Below are positions 8,429 to 17,536 of a stretch of 64,000 nt of DNA, piece after piece. Numbering within the stretch: position 1 is the stretch's first letter; each line of letters begins with the position of its first letter. The translations under genes were made by a program, and so were the position numbers. Source of the DNA: Verrucomicrobium spinosum DSM 4136 = JCM 18804. Its GTDB lineage: Bacteria; Verrucomicrobiota; Verrucomicrobiia; Verrucomicrobiales; Verrucomicrobiaceae. The notes beneath the pieces are model-generated. The model saw only the letters and a program-made list of their open reading frames with translations, did no database searches and was not told where the DNA came from. The stretch is taken from NCBI RefSeq assembly GCF_000172155.1, contig NZ_ABIZ01000001.1, forward strand, positions 3,877,105 to 3,941,104, given 5' to 3'.

Positions 8429-11400
8429 CGGAACTCAAGAACGAGCTCATCCGCGCCTCCGCAGGGACGGGAAAGACACACTCCCTGGTGCAACGCTATC
8501 TCTGGCTGCTGGAGCATGGGGCGGAGCCGGAGCGCATTGCGGCCATGACGTTCACGCGCAAGGCAGCAGGTGAGTTCTTTGAGCGCATCCTCCAGGAGTT
8601 GGCCACCCGCAGCATGAAGGCGGGTGGCGGGCTGCCCCTCACCCTGTTGCGGAAGGTGGTGCGGCGTATGGACCAGTTGCGCCTGGGCACGATCGACAGC
8701 TTCTTTGCCACGATGACACAGTGCCTCCCCTTTGAGCTGGGGCTGACGGGCAAGGCGGCACTCATGAGCGAGGCCGAAGCCACCCGGGCGGAGGAAGAGG
8801 TGATGGACTCTCTGCTGCTGGCGATCGGAAGAATGAACGACGCGGCTGCTCTGGATGAACTGCGGGAAGCGTGGAAGGCGGCCAGCCACGGGAACGAGCA
8901 GGGGCGTCCGGCGGAGGCTCTCGCTACGTGGTGCGGACGATTGCACCAACTGCTCATCGAATGTCCTGATCCGATAAAGTGGGGTGGTGCGGAGGCGATC
9001 TGGGATGCGGGCTCTCCGGCATTCCCAATCGCTGCCGCCGGGTGGGATCTGGCCGCTGCGGTGGATCGTTTGGAGGGGGCGCTGGACTACAGCAAGTTCG
9101 ACAAGCGCGCGCCTCAAAAGTGGGATGATTTCTTTCAGGCGGCGCGTGAGTACGATGGCTTCAAGAAGTTCGACAAGCCCATCGTGTACATGCTGGATTC
9201 GGACCGCGGGGATCACTCCCGTCTGCGGCTGGGCGGGGTGGAGTGGAAAATATGGAAGGCGGTGCCGCTGGATCGCCAGGCGGGCAATGCGCTGGCGGAT
9301 GTGCTGGAGATCCTGGTGGCGAGGGCGCTGCTGGTGCACCTGCGGCGGACACGCTCCCAGCGGGAGATCGTGCGGATCTATGAAACCACCTATCACCGGC
9401 AGGTGAGGTCACGGGGCAGGCTGGTCTTCAGCGATCTGGCTTGGCTGCTGTGTGGCAGGGTGCAGACCACCGCGATGGCAGAGCATGACTGGGAGGCCAT
9501 GCGGACGGCGCTGGAGTTCCGCATGGATGCGAAATACGATCACTGGCTGCTGGACGAGTTTCAGGACACCAGCGAGCGGCAGTGGGAGGTGATGTCGCCC
9601 CTGCTGGAAGAAGCACGGCAGGATCCGGAAGAGCGGCGCAGCGTCTTCCTGGTGGGGGATGTGAAGCAGAGTATCTACCTCTGGCGTCAGGCGGAGCCGG
9701 AGCTCTTCCACCATGTGGAGACGGCGTGGAGCGGGCATCGCCTGCAGACGACGCCACTGAACGAGAGCTACCGCTCCTGCCCGCAAGTGCTGGGGATGGT
9801 GAATGGAGTGTTCCTGAATGCGGAACGGGAGCTGGAGGCTCTTTTTCCAGGGTTGGGGCGGCTGTGGAAGTTCGAGGAACATCGCTGCTCGGCCCGGGTG
9901 GCGTGGCTCGCGGGACATGCCGCGCTGGTTCACGTGGCTGCCTTGGACGAGGAAACTACGGAGGAGGACGGGCCCATCACCCTGGGAGCTGCCAATCTCA
10001 TCCGGGAGATCAATCCCATTGGCCGGGGGCTGACGTGTGCGGTGCTCGTGCGCAGCAACCGGACAGCGCGTGCGCTCTCGGATGCCTTGCGCCGTCTGCT
10101 CGGGATGGAGGTGATTTGTGAATCCCAGGAAAACGTGGTGGTGGACAATCCCTCCACCCTGGCGCTGCTGAGCCTACTGCAGGTGGCGGTGCACCCCGGG
10201 GACTCTACGGCGTGGGAACATCTTCTCATGTCGCCCCTGCGGGAGGCCATCAACACCCAGCGTTTGACCCGACCTGCGCTGACCGCGAGGGTGCGGGCGG
10301 ACCTTTCGAACGAGGGGTTCCTCCCTGTGCTGCAAAAATGGGCTGAAATCCTGCGCCGGGCGCTGCCCGCGCAGGATGCCTTCACGTCCCGGCGTCTGGC
10401 CCAGTTGCTGGATCTGGCGGCGGATTTTGACGAATCAGGCAGCCGCGATGTGGGGGAATTCCTTTCCACAGCGCGTGATCACTCGGTGCGTGAGGACAGT
10501 GCGTCGGCACAGGCCATCCAGGTGATGACGGTGCACCAGAGCAAGGGGCTGCAGTTTGACGTAGTGATCCTGCCGGAGCTACAGGGGGAGGCGCTGGATG
10601 CGGTGCAACGCAACCGACTCTTCGTGGCGAGGAAGGAGCGGGGGGCGGTGAGTTGGATGCTGGACAAGCCGGAGAAGGTGGTCGTGGAGCGGGATGAGGT
10701 GTTGCTCACCGAGCAGCGGCGCGAGAAGGCCCGGCAGGCTTTTGAAGGACTGTGCCGTTTCTACGTTGCCATGACGCGGGCCAAGCTGGGGCTGTATGTG
10801 CTGCTGGATCCCAAGAAGGTGAGAGCCAGCAACAATGAGGGCCGAATTTTGGCGATGCGGCTGGAGCCGGGCTTTGACCCAGTACCCTATGAACTGGTGG
10901 GTGTAGGAGGTCTGGCCACCTGGGAGAATGGGGACCGCAACTGGTACATGGCGCATGAGGTGACCAAGGTGCAGGCACCGGTGGCCAGCATTGCAGTACC
11001 GGATGCCAATCTGGGCACGCTGATACGGGCCGTGAACAAGCCGCTGGAGCGCCGTGCGCCATCTGGCGAGGAATCATTCGTCCTGCGGGGTGGGGAACTG
11101 CTCTCCACGGCACGAGAGGTGAAGCGCCAGCACGGAACGCGCGTGCACGAACTTTTCTCCGCGATCGCCTGGCTGGAAGAAGTGCCTGAGCCCGTGGCTC
11201 TATGGAAGACCAAGGGCTGGGTGGCTGCGGATGTGGCGTCTGACGGTTCAGGTGATGCGGCTGCGGAAGAGGTGTTGAGGGTGATCTCTTCCCCAGAGGT
11301 GCAGCCTTGGTTCCGAAAGGGAGGGCAACAACGCACGGCCTGGACGGAGCGACGCTTTGACTACATCGAAAAGGGCGGCTGGGTCAGCGGGATCGTGGAC

Positions 11401-11628
11401 CGGGTGGTGGTGGAATGGGATGCAAGCGGCAAAGCCAGTCGGGCGACCATTCTGGACTTTAAGACGGACGCCGTGGTGACGGAAGACGACATGGCGGCAC
11501 GGGCGGCGGGCTACGCCCCGCAGCTGGCGCTCTACGTGCCTGCCGTAATGAGGATGACCGGGCTAAAAGCGGTGGCCATAGGCAAGGCGCTGATTTTTAC
11601 CGTCATGGGCAAGGTTGTGCCGGTGTGA
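8425..11628 (+). CDS. addA: AddA-like UvrD/Rep-family helicase-nuclease
   Basis: 1067 residues; its ATG overlaps the stop of the previous gene (ATGA), the classic sign of translational coupling. SF1A helicase motifs are in order: ASAGTGKT (motif I, residues 11-18), MTFTRKAAGEF (Ia), LLDEFQDTS (II, about 376), VGDVKQSIYLWR (III), VMTVHQSKGLQFDVVILPE (V) and FYVAMTRAK (VI). The C-terminus is a nuclease domain with GTRVHELFSAI, GWVSGIVDRVV and ATILDFKTDAV. Both subunits of the pair therefore keep PD-(D/E)XK residues, as in AddAB rather than RecBCD. Role: ATP-driven unwinding and resection of DNA ends for homologous recombination. Confidence 0.92.
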   Translation: MTELKNELIRASAGTGKTHSLVQRYLWLLEHGAEPERIAAMTFTRKAAGEFFERILQELATRSMKAGGGLPLTLLRKVVRRMDQLRLGTIDSFFATMTQCLPFELGLTGKAALMSEAEATRAEEEVMDSLLLAIGRMNDAAALDELREAWKAASHGNEQGRPAEALATWCGRLHQLLIECPDPIKWGGAEAIWDAGSPAFPIAAAGWDLAAAVDRLEGALDYSKFDKRAPQKWDDFFQAAREYDGFKKFDKPIVYMLDSDRGDHSRLRLGGVEWKIWKAVPLDRQAGNALADVLEILVARALLVHLRRTRSQREIVRIYETTYHRQVRSRGRLVFSDLAWLLCGRVQTTAMAEHDWEAMRTALEFRMDAKYDHWLLDEFQDTSERQWEVMSPLLEEARQDPEERRSVFLVGDVKQSIYLWRQAEPELFHHVETAWSGHRLQTTPLNESYRSCPQVLGMVNGVFLNAERELEALFPGLGRLWKFEEHRCSARVAWLAGHAALVHVAALDEETTEEDGPITLGAANLIREINPIGRGLTCAVLVRSNRTARALSDALRRLLGMEVICESQENVVVDNPSTLALLSLLQVAVHPGDSTAWEHLLMSPLREAINTQRLTRPALTARVRADLSNEGFLPVLQKWAEILRRALPAQDAFTSRRLAQLLDLAADFDESGSRDVGEFLSTARDHSVREDSASAQAIQVMTVHQSKGLQFDVVILPELQGEALDAVQRNRLFVARKERGAVSWMLDKPEKVVVERDEVLLTEQRREKARQAFEGLCRFYVAMTRAKLGLYVLLDPKKVRASNNEGRILAMRLEPGFDPVPYELVGVGGLATWENGDRNWYMAHEVTKVQAPVASIAVPDANLGTLIRAVNKPLERRAPSGEESFVLRGGELLSTAREVKRQHGTRVHELFSAIAWLEEVPEPVALWKTKGWVAADVASDGSGDAAAEEVLRVISSPEVQPWFRKGGQQRTAWTERRFDYIEKGGWVSGIVDRVVVEWDASGKASRATILDFKTDAVVTEDDMAARAAGYAPQLALYVPAVMRMTGLKAVAIGKALIFTVMGKVVPV

Positions 11629-11853
11629 CCCGTCGCGTGGGACGGGAGTGTGGTGGAGTCGCGTGCGTGGATGACATGGCTGGGGGGCGCAGGAAATCAG
11701 CCGACCACCGGGGAAATGAATGGAAGCCGGGAGTTCCAAGGATTAGCTTCTTCCTAATTGTGGACTCTGTGGACTCGGGATCTCGCAGCAGTGTCGGGGC
11801 TGGCGGAAGAGCTGCTGCCCACCCTGAGTTGCCTGCGTTCCGAACCCTGAGCT

Positions 11854-13053
11854 ATGAGAGTCCTCTTCACCAACCATGGTCTGAATCTGCGGGCAGGCAC
11901 CGAGCTCTATGTGCGGGACATCGCCGTCGCCCTTCTCAAGCGGGGGCATGAGCCCTGGTGCTGGTCCACCGAGCTGGGTGCGGTGGCTGATGAACTGCGC
12001 GCTGAGGGGGTTCTTGTGGTGTCGTCGCTGGCCGACCTGCCCGGCCAGCCGGATCTGATTCATGGGCATCATCGTCTGGAAACGACGGCAGCGGGCATGT
12101 ACTTCCCTGATGTGCCGGTAATTTCCTATTGCCACGGCCCCAGGGCTTGGCAGGAAAGGCCCTGCCGGCTTGGGAATGTGGCATTCTGGATCGCGGTGGA
12201 TGAGGCCTGCCGGGAGAGGCTGGTCATGGAGGAGGGGCTTGAACCCTCACGTGTCCGGGTCCTGCTGAACTTTGTGGATACGGAGCGCTTTCCGCAGCGG
12301 GGGCCGTTGCCGCCCCGCCCGGAGCGGGCGCTGGTTTTCAGCAATCACGCCTCCCGCGATACCCATGTGCCGGTGCTGCGTCAGGTCTGCGAGGCAGCGG
12401 GCATCCAGCTGGATGTTGCAGGAGTGGCGAGCGGACAGGTGGTTGATAATCCGGGGGAATTGCTGCCGCGGTACGATCTGGTGTTTGCCAAGGCGCGTGC
12501 CGCTATTGAGTCCATGGCAGCGGGTTGTGCGGTGGTGCAGTGTGATTCCTTTGGGGCGGGCCGGATGGTCACGCCGGATAATTTCCATGAACTGCGTGGG
12601 CGCAACTTTGGCTTCACCACCATGAAGATGCCGCTGACCGTGGATCATCTGGCTGGGCAGGTGCGGCTGTATGATCCCGCAGCCAGCCGGGCATTGAGTG
12701 ATCGTGTCCGGGAGGAGTGTTCCCTGGATCACGCAGTGGAGCAGTTGCTGGAGCACTACGAGGACGCGCTCCAATGGGGGCGGGCCCCATCAGTGGGTGC
12801 TGAAGATGCAAAGCGCGCGGCACTCTTTCTGGAGACAGAGATTCCTCATGCCCGGGCGGGCAGGGAGGTGGTGGACCTGAGGCGGGAACTGGACAAACTT
12901 CGGGGTGAACTGGAGCGAGTTCGCGGGGAACGCGACACCGCCAAGGCGTCGCTGACGATGGCAAAGGACCGGCTGAAGGAGGCCAAGGCACTGTTGGGAC
13001 GGGTTCAAATGCGTCGCTCTTGGTGGGATCGTTTGACGGGCGGTCGACAGTAG
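11854..13053 (+). CDS. Glycosyltransferase (GT4-like) with C-terminal coiled coil
   Basis: 399 residues. The N-terminus MRVLFTNHGLNLRAGTELYVRDIAVALLKRGHE is the usual Rossmann start of GT-B glycosyltransferases that act on surface polysaccharides, followed by PDLIHGHHRLET and PVISYCHGPRAW. The C-terminal Rossmann half is less typical but has the donor-site-like KARAAIESMAAGCAVVQCD. Residues about 330-385 are a heptad-rich coiled coil (LRRELDKLRGELERVRGERD), which is unusual for the family and could mediate oligomerisation. A 225-bp gap separates it from addA; I see no recognisable signal in that gap. Confidence 0.8.
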   Translation: MRVLFTNHGLNLRAGTELYVRDIAVALLKRGHEPWCWSTELGAVADELRAEGVLVVSSLADLPGQPDLIHGHHRLETTAAGMYFPDVPVISYCHGPRAWQERPCRLGNVAFWIAVDEACRERLVMEEGLEPSRVRVLLNFVDTERFPQRGPLPPRPERALVFSNHASRDTHVPVLRQVCEAAGIQLDVAGVASGQVVDNPGELLPRYDLVFAKARAAIESMAAGCAVVQCDSFGAGRMVTPDNFHELRGRNFGFTTMKMPLTVDHLAGQVRLYDPAASRALSDRVREECSLDHAVEQLLEHYEDALQWGRAPSVGAEDAKRAALFLETEIPHARAGREVVDLRRELDKLRGELERVRGERDTAKASLTMAKDRLKEAKALLGRVQMRRSWWDRLTGGRQ

Positions 13054-13180
13054 GGGGCGGCAGATGCGGCTGGGGCAGTTTGGTCAAATCTGGCCCAAAA
13101 ATGCAAAAAAGGAGAAAGAACGGTCCGCCGTCCACGTTTCCGCGGCGACAAGGGACTTTTGATCCTTCACCGCTCTGGCT

Positions 13181-15334
13181 ATGAAACCGCTTTTTTCTTT
13201 CCTGGCTCTTCTGGCAGCCCCCGCGCTCATCTCCGCCGCTTCTCTCCCGGAGGCGCAAAAGATTGACGCCATCCTCGCCAAGGACTGGCAAAAGAACAAC
13301 CTGACTCCCAACCCGGCCGCCCCGGACGCGGTGCTGGTGCGTCGCCTCTACCTCGACATAGCGGGAAGGATCCCCACCGCCGAGGAGACGCAGGACTTCA
13401 TGAAGTCTCAAGATCCGCAGAAGCGCATGAAGCTGATCGACCGGTTGCTGGCTTCCGACGGGTACACGAGCAACATGTTTAACTACTGGGCGGACATCCT
13501 GCGCCTCACGGACAATGTGAAGGGCAGAGTAACTGCGCAGGCGTATGAGGAGTGGCTCAAGCAGCAACTCAAAGCGAACAAGCCCTATGACCAGTTCGTC
13601 CGTGATCTGCTGACTACGGACGGCGGGGTGTGGGACAGCGGTTCAATCGGCTTCTACCAGCGCGATGAGAACAAGCTGGATCATCTGGCTTACACGGTGC
13701 AGGTCTTTCTGGGCACACAGATTGTCTGTGCCCAGTGCCACAACCACCCTTTCGACAAGTGGTCCCAGATGGACTACTACGGCATGGCTGCCTTCACCTA
13801 TGGAATGGACACCAAGGGAGGAGGACTGGATTTTAAAGCAATGGCCAAGACGGCGGGCAAGCCCCAGGGGGACCGCGCCGCTCTGAAGAACATGACGCCC
13901 AAGGAGCGCAAGGCCTACATGGCGGAGCAGCGCAAAGAAGGCGGGAACGGGGCTGGAGCCACGATAAGCCGTGCGGAAATGCAGGAGGTGCGAAAGACGC
14001 TGCAGGATGTGATGAAACCGCTGCGCTACACCTCCATCCAGTGGAATGACAACAAGCTGCCCAAGCTGCCGAATGACTACAAGTACCCGGATGCCAAGCC
14101 GGGTGCCGAAGTGGCTCCTAAGGTGCTGTTTGGTCATGATGCCGTCTCCAACGGTGTGGAGACCCGGCTTCAGGCTTTTGCGGACTGGATGACATCACCA
14201 GACAACCCGCGCTTCACCACAGTCATCGCCAATCGCATGTGGAAAAAGGCGTTTGGAATCGGCCTCATCGAGCCGGTGGATGAAATGATGGACTCCACGG
14301 TTCCGTCCAACAACGAGCTCATGGAGTACCTCAATGAGCTCATGGTGGAGAAGAAGTATTCACTCAAGTCCTTCCTGCGTGTGCTCTACAACACCGAGGC
14401 CTATCAGCGCATGTCCACGCGGGAGGAAGTGCCGCTGGGTGAGCTGTACTACTTCACCGGGCCGGTGCTGCGCCGCATGTCGGCCGAGCAGATTTGGGAC
14501 AGCTTTGTGACCCTGGCGCGCGGCAGCGTGGATGGGGCGGTGGGAGAAAAGGATGAGCGCATGCACCAGTACCTGGGTGACTTGAAGTACCTCATCGACA
14601 CCGTGAAGGACAAAGGTCCGGAAGGACTCGTCGAAGTCGCCCGCAAAGGGGCCGAAGACCGGGAGGCGACCCATGCCAAACTGGAATCCCTCCGCAAGGA
14701 GATGGAGGCTGCGCAGGCCAGCGGCAATGCCGGGTCGGCGAGTCAGCTTGCCAAAGAAGCCAACCGCCTGCGCCGGGAAAACTCCAATGGCATGCTGGAA
14801 GCCATTGTGGGCGAAGACCGCGCTGAAGATCTGCGCCGGGGTTACAATCCTGACAAGAAGGCCGGGAAGAACGCCGTGCCAGCCGGGTTGACCCGCGAAC
14901 AACTGGCCGCGATGTCCAAGGAACAGCGCCGCGATGCGATCAAGATGGGGAACAGCCTCAATCTGACGGCTCGTGCTTCGGAGATCGCCTCGCCCGCGCG
15001 ACCGGGGCATCTGCTGCGCACGTTTGGGCAGTCTGATCGTGAGCAGATCCAGAATGCCAGTGATGATGCCACAGTTCCACAGGCGCTGGCTCTCCTCAAT
15101 GGTCCCACCTCCGAGGTGCTGAACAGCCCCGTCAGCAGATTGCGCCAGGATGTGGAGAAGGCCACTTCCCCACAAGCCAAGATGGATACCATCTACCTGG
15201 CATGTCTAAGCCGTCTGCCCAGCAACAATGAACGGACCATGCTCAATGATGTGATCCACGAGCGCGGAGATCGCGCCTATGGCGACGTCATTCAGGCGCT
15301 CCTCACCGGCAGCCAGTTTGTCTTTGTGCAGTAA
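13181..15334 (+). CDS. DUF1549/DUF1553 domain exported protein
   Basis: 717 residues with a clear signal peptide (MKPLFSFLALLAAPALISAA). Near residue 183 is CAQCHNHPFDKWSQMDYYGMAAF, the conserved DUF1549 motif; it contains CxxCH, so a covalently bound haem is possible but not proven. The C-terminal DUF1553 part includes NPRFTTVIANRMWKKAFGIG and YNTEAYQRMSTREE, and a Glu/Ala-rich helical insert lies near residues 490-560. The pairing with a DUF1501 gene 42 bp downstream is a hallmark of Verrucomicrobia and Planctomycetes. A role in breakdown of complex sulfated polysaccharides is often suggested, but the activity is unknown. Confidence 0.92.
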   Translation: MKPLFSFLALLAAPALISAASLPEAQKIDAILAKDWQKNNLTPNPAAPDAVLVRRLYLDIAGRIPTAEETQDFMKSQDPQKRMKLIDRLLASDGYTSNMFNYWADILRLTDNVKGRVTAQAYEEWLKQQLKANKPYDQFVRDLLTTDGGVWDSGSIGFYQRDENKLDHLAYTVQVFLGTQIVCAQCHNHPFDKWSQMDYYGMAAFTYGMDTKGGGLDFKAMAKTAGKPQGDRAALKNMTPKERKAYMAEQRKEGGNGAGATISRAEMQEVRKTLQDVMKPLRYTSIQWNDNKLPKLPNDYKYPDAKPGAEVAPKVLFGHDAVSNGVETRLQAFADWMTSPDNPRFTTVIANRMWKKAFGIGLIEPVDEMMDSTVPSNNELMEYLNELMVEKKYSLKSFLRVLYNTEAYQRMSTREEVPLGELYYFTGPVLRRMSAEQIWDSFVTLARGSVDGAVGEKDERMHQYLGDLKYLIDTVKDKGPEGLVEVARKGAEDREATHAKLESLRKEMEAAQASGNAGSASQLAKEANRLRRENSNGMLEAIVGEDRAEDLRRGYNPDKKAGKNAVPAGLTREQLAAMSKEQRRDAIKMGNSLNLTARASEIASPARPGHLLRTFGQSDREQIQNASDDATVPQALALLNGPTSEVLNSPVSRLRQDVEKATSPQAKMDTIYLACLSRLPSNNERTMLNDVIHERGDRAYGDVIQALLTGSQFVFVQ

Positions 15335-15376
15335 ACAACCCGTTTCTTCAGTTCTCGATTCCACCACCTCACGATC

Positions 15377-16675
15377 ATGAAAAGTCTCCTCCATAAAGCA
15401 GACGAGATCACCCGCCGCGACTTTGTGATGCGCGCCGCCAAGACCTGTCTCGGGGTCTCCGTGCTGGACGTGCTGGCTGGGACGCATGCCCAAGGGGCCT
15501 TTGAAGGGGCTGCGAAGGTCCGCCAGGTCCCCACGGCCAAGAACGTGATCTATCTGTATATGAGCGGGGGGATGAGCCACCTGGACACCTTTGGCGTCGT
15601 GCCCGGTGCTGAGGAAATGGGGGCTACCAAAGCCATTGCGACCTCTGCCGACGGCGTGCAGATCAGTGAATACCTTCCCACGGTGGCAAAGTCCATGCAT
15701 CATGGCGTGGTGCTCAAGTCGCTCACCTCCACCCAGGGGGCACATGCTCAAGGAAATTACTTCGTTCACACCAGCTACACCATGCGGGGTGCCACGCGGC
15801 ATCCTTCCATGGGGGCCTGGATGACCGCTTTTCAAGGGCGGAACAACCCAGCGCTCCCCGGGAGCGTGATCATCACTGGCGACAGCAAGCACCCGGGAGG
15901 GGGATTTTTTGACGCCTCCATTGCTCCCCTGGTGCTCAACAACCCGGCCGGTGGCCTGGCCAACAGCAGCCGGCTGGCTTCGCTCACGGAAGGGGACTTT
16001 GACTACCGTCTGGGCCTCTCGGCCCGCTTGGACGCGGGCTTTCAGAATGCCTACAGCTACAAGGGTGTGAAGGCCTATGCTGATGTGTACCGTGATGCGG
16101 TGCGAGTCATGAAGAGTGAAGACCTGACGGCTTTTGACCTGAGCAAGGAGCCCGAGTCGGCCCATGAAGCTTATGGGAGTGACAATTTCGGCCAGGGGTG
16201 TCTGCTGGCGCGCCGTCTCGTGGAACACGGGGTGCGCTTTGTGGAAGTGAACCTTGGGGGCTGGGACACGCACCAGGACAACTTCATTCGCGTGCCGGAG
16301 AAGTGCGCTACGCTGGATCAGGCCCTGGGAGCGTTGCTGCCGGACCTGGATCGTCGTGGGCTCCTCAATGAAACGCTCGTGGTGCTGACCACCGAATTCG
16401 GCCGCACGCCCAAGGTGAATCAGAACGACGGGCGTGATCACTATCCCAAGGCCTTCTGCTCCGCGATGTGGGGTGGGGGTCTCAAGGGCGGCCAGGTGTA
16501 CGGCAAGACGGATCGTGGCATCGAAGTGGTAGAGGACAAGATCGGGGTGCCCGATCTCAATGCGACCATTGGCTATGCCGTCGGTCTGCCGCTTGACCAG
16601 GTCATCTACTCGCCCACGAAGCGTCCCTTCACGGTGGCAGATCATGGCCAGCCGCTGACGCAGTTGTTTGCGTAG
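15377..16675 (+). CDS. DUF1501 domain exported protein (Tat-type signal)
   Basis: 432 residues. The N-terminus carries a twin-arginine-like motif (ITRRDFVMRAAKTCLGVSVLDVLAG), suggesting Tat export. Typical DUF1501 segments follow: NVIYLYMSGGMSHLDTFG, GVRFVEVNLGGWDTHQDN and LVVLTTEFGRTPKVN near the C-terminus. The fold belongs to the alkaline-phosphatase/sulfatase superfamily by family knowledge, and the HYPKAF and TEFGRTP stretches match its metal-site end. Second gene of a two-gene operon with the DUF1549 gene; both products are expected in the periplasm and probably act together. Confidence 0.92.
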   Translation: MKSLLHKADEITRRDFVMRAAKTCLGVSVLDVLAGTHAQGAFEGAAKVRQVPTAKNVIYLYMSGGMSHLDTFGVVPGAEEMGATKAIATSADGVQISEYLPTVAKSMHHGVVLKSLTSTQGAHAQGNYFVHTSYTMRGATRHPSMGAWMTAFQGRNNPALPGSVIITGDSKHPGGGFFDASIAPLVLNNPAGGLANSSRLASLTEGDFDYRLGLSARLDAGFQNAYSYKGVKAYADVYRDAVRVMKSEDLTAFDLSKEPESAHEAYGSDNFGQGCLLARRLVEHGVRFVEVNLGGWDTHQDNFIRVPEKCATLDQALGALLPDLDRRGLLNETLVVLTTEFGRTPKVNQNDGRDHYPKAFCSAMWGGGLKGGQVYGKTDRGIEVVEDKIGVPDLNATIGYAVGLPLDQVIYSPTKRPFTVADHGQPLTQLFA

Positions 16676-16710
16676 TGGTGCGGTAGGGCTCGGGAGAATT
16701 CAGTCCAACC

Positions 16711-16741
16711 ACAGAGGTTCAGAGAACACAGAGGTTCAGAG
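16711..16741. repeat. Short direct repeat in intergenic DNA
   Basis: The 14-mer ACAGAGGTTCAGAG occurs at 16711-16724 and again at 16728-16741, three bases apart. It lies in the 267-bp gap after the DUF1501 gene. I see no gene, hairpin or clear promoter in the rest of that gap. Confidence 0.6.
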
Positions 16742-16942
16742 GAACCAAGTTCCTGATGTGCCCATGTGGTTGAACCGAGGGATGTTTTAGCCGGAATTCA
16801 CTTCAGAAGTTCGCAGATCCAGCGGCTTCTTGCCGTCTGTCGCAAGGGGCGGAGAACTCAGGGCTTGCGTTTTGGGTGACTATCTATCAGACTTTCAAGT
16901 TCTGCTCTGGCATTGCAAGTGTCAACACTTCGCTGAAGCCCC

Positions 16943-17536
16943 ATGATGCTCACTCCGCTTCCTCTTCTTTTGCGCGAAACGATGTCGGAACTTGGCATGG
17001 GGGCGGTGGATCGATGGTGGGACGATCTCGATGAATCGGGCCGTCGTGATGTCATTGAACTTTGGCAGGAAACAGCCTCGGCTGGTCCCGTGGAGGTCCG
17101 GGTCTTAGGGGTATTCGTAGATCAGGGCGAGCCTGGCGACGACTCAGGGTTCTGGCACAACGACTTCTATGAGTATCTCGTCAACAATGAGATCTACCTG
17201 CTCGATCCAATCCAGGCGCACGTCTGCACAAGACATCCGCTAGCACGGGCGGCTGTTCAGAGGGGGCTGATCTCGGAGGATTTTGAGTGCCCGTTTTTGG
17301 ATAGCGATTGCCCAATGCAACGCCTTCTTGGGCGTGAACCGGGCAAATCGATTCGGTTGAGCTTCACGTTTGAGAGCAAGGTGGCAAATACGTGGCACTC
17401 ACTTGAAAGGGACCGCAGGAACACGCTTTGTTCTCACGAAACGGCCCCTGCGACCACTTTGGCAAGCTGCACAATCTCCGGCCCGTCCGCTAGTCCCTCA
17501 ACAAAGCGTGCCGGGATGCCGCTCAAGCCCACTTGA
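16943..17536 (+). CDS. Hypothetical protein, 3' end possibly truncated
   Basis: 197 residues; no family recognised. The first about 160 residues look like a real acidic soluble protein (VDRWWDDLDESGRRDVIELWQE, FWHNDFYEYLVNNEIYLLD). A small Cys-bearing stretch FECPFLDSDCPMQRLLG is followed by SIRLSFTFESK. The last about 34 residues are simply the antisense of the ADP-ribosylglycohydrolase gene, and Ser/Thr/Pro-rich in the way antisense frames are. This suggests the original 3' end was lost by a junction near 17430. Convergent with, and overlapping, the next gene by 103 bp. Confidence 0.5.
   Translation: MMLTPLPLLLRETMSELGMGAVDRWWDDLDESGRRDVIELWQETASAGPVEVRVLGVFVDQGEPGDDSGFWHNDFYEYLVNNEIYLLDPIQAHVCTRHPLARAAVQRGLISEDFECPFLDSDCPMQRLLGREPGKSIRLSFTFESKVANTWHSLERDRRNTLCSHETAPATTLASCTISGPSASPSTKRAGMPLKPT

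Noticed and set aside
15206-16645. A 479-codon minus-strand frame opposite the DUF1501 gene
   Set aside because: Family motifs of DUF1501 are on the plus strand; the antisense frame is His/Arg/Val-rich without domains.
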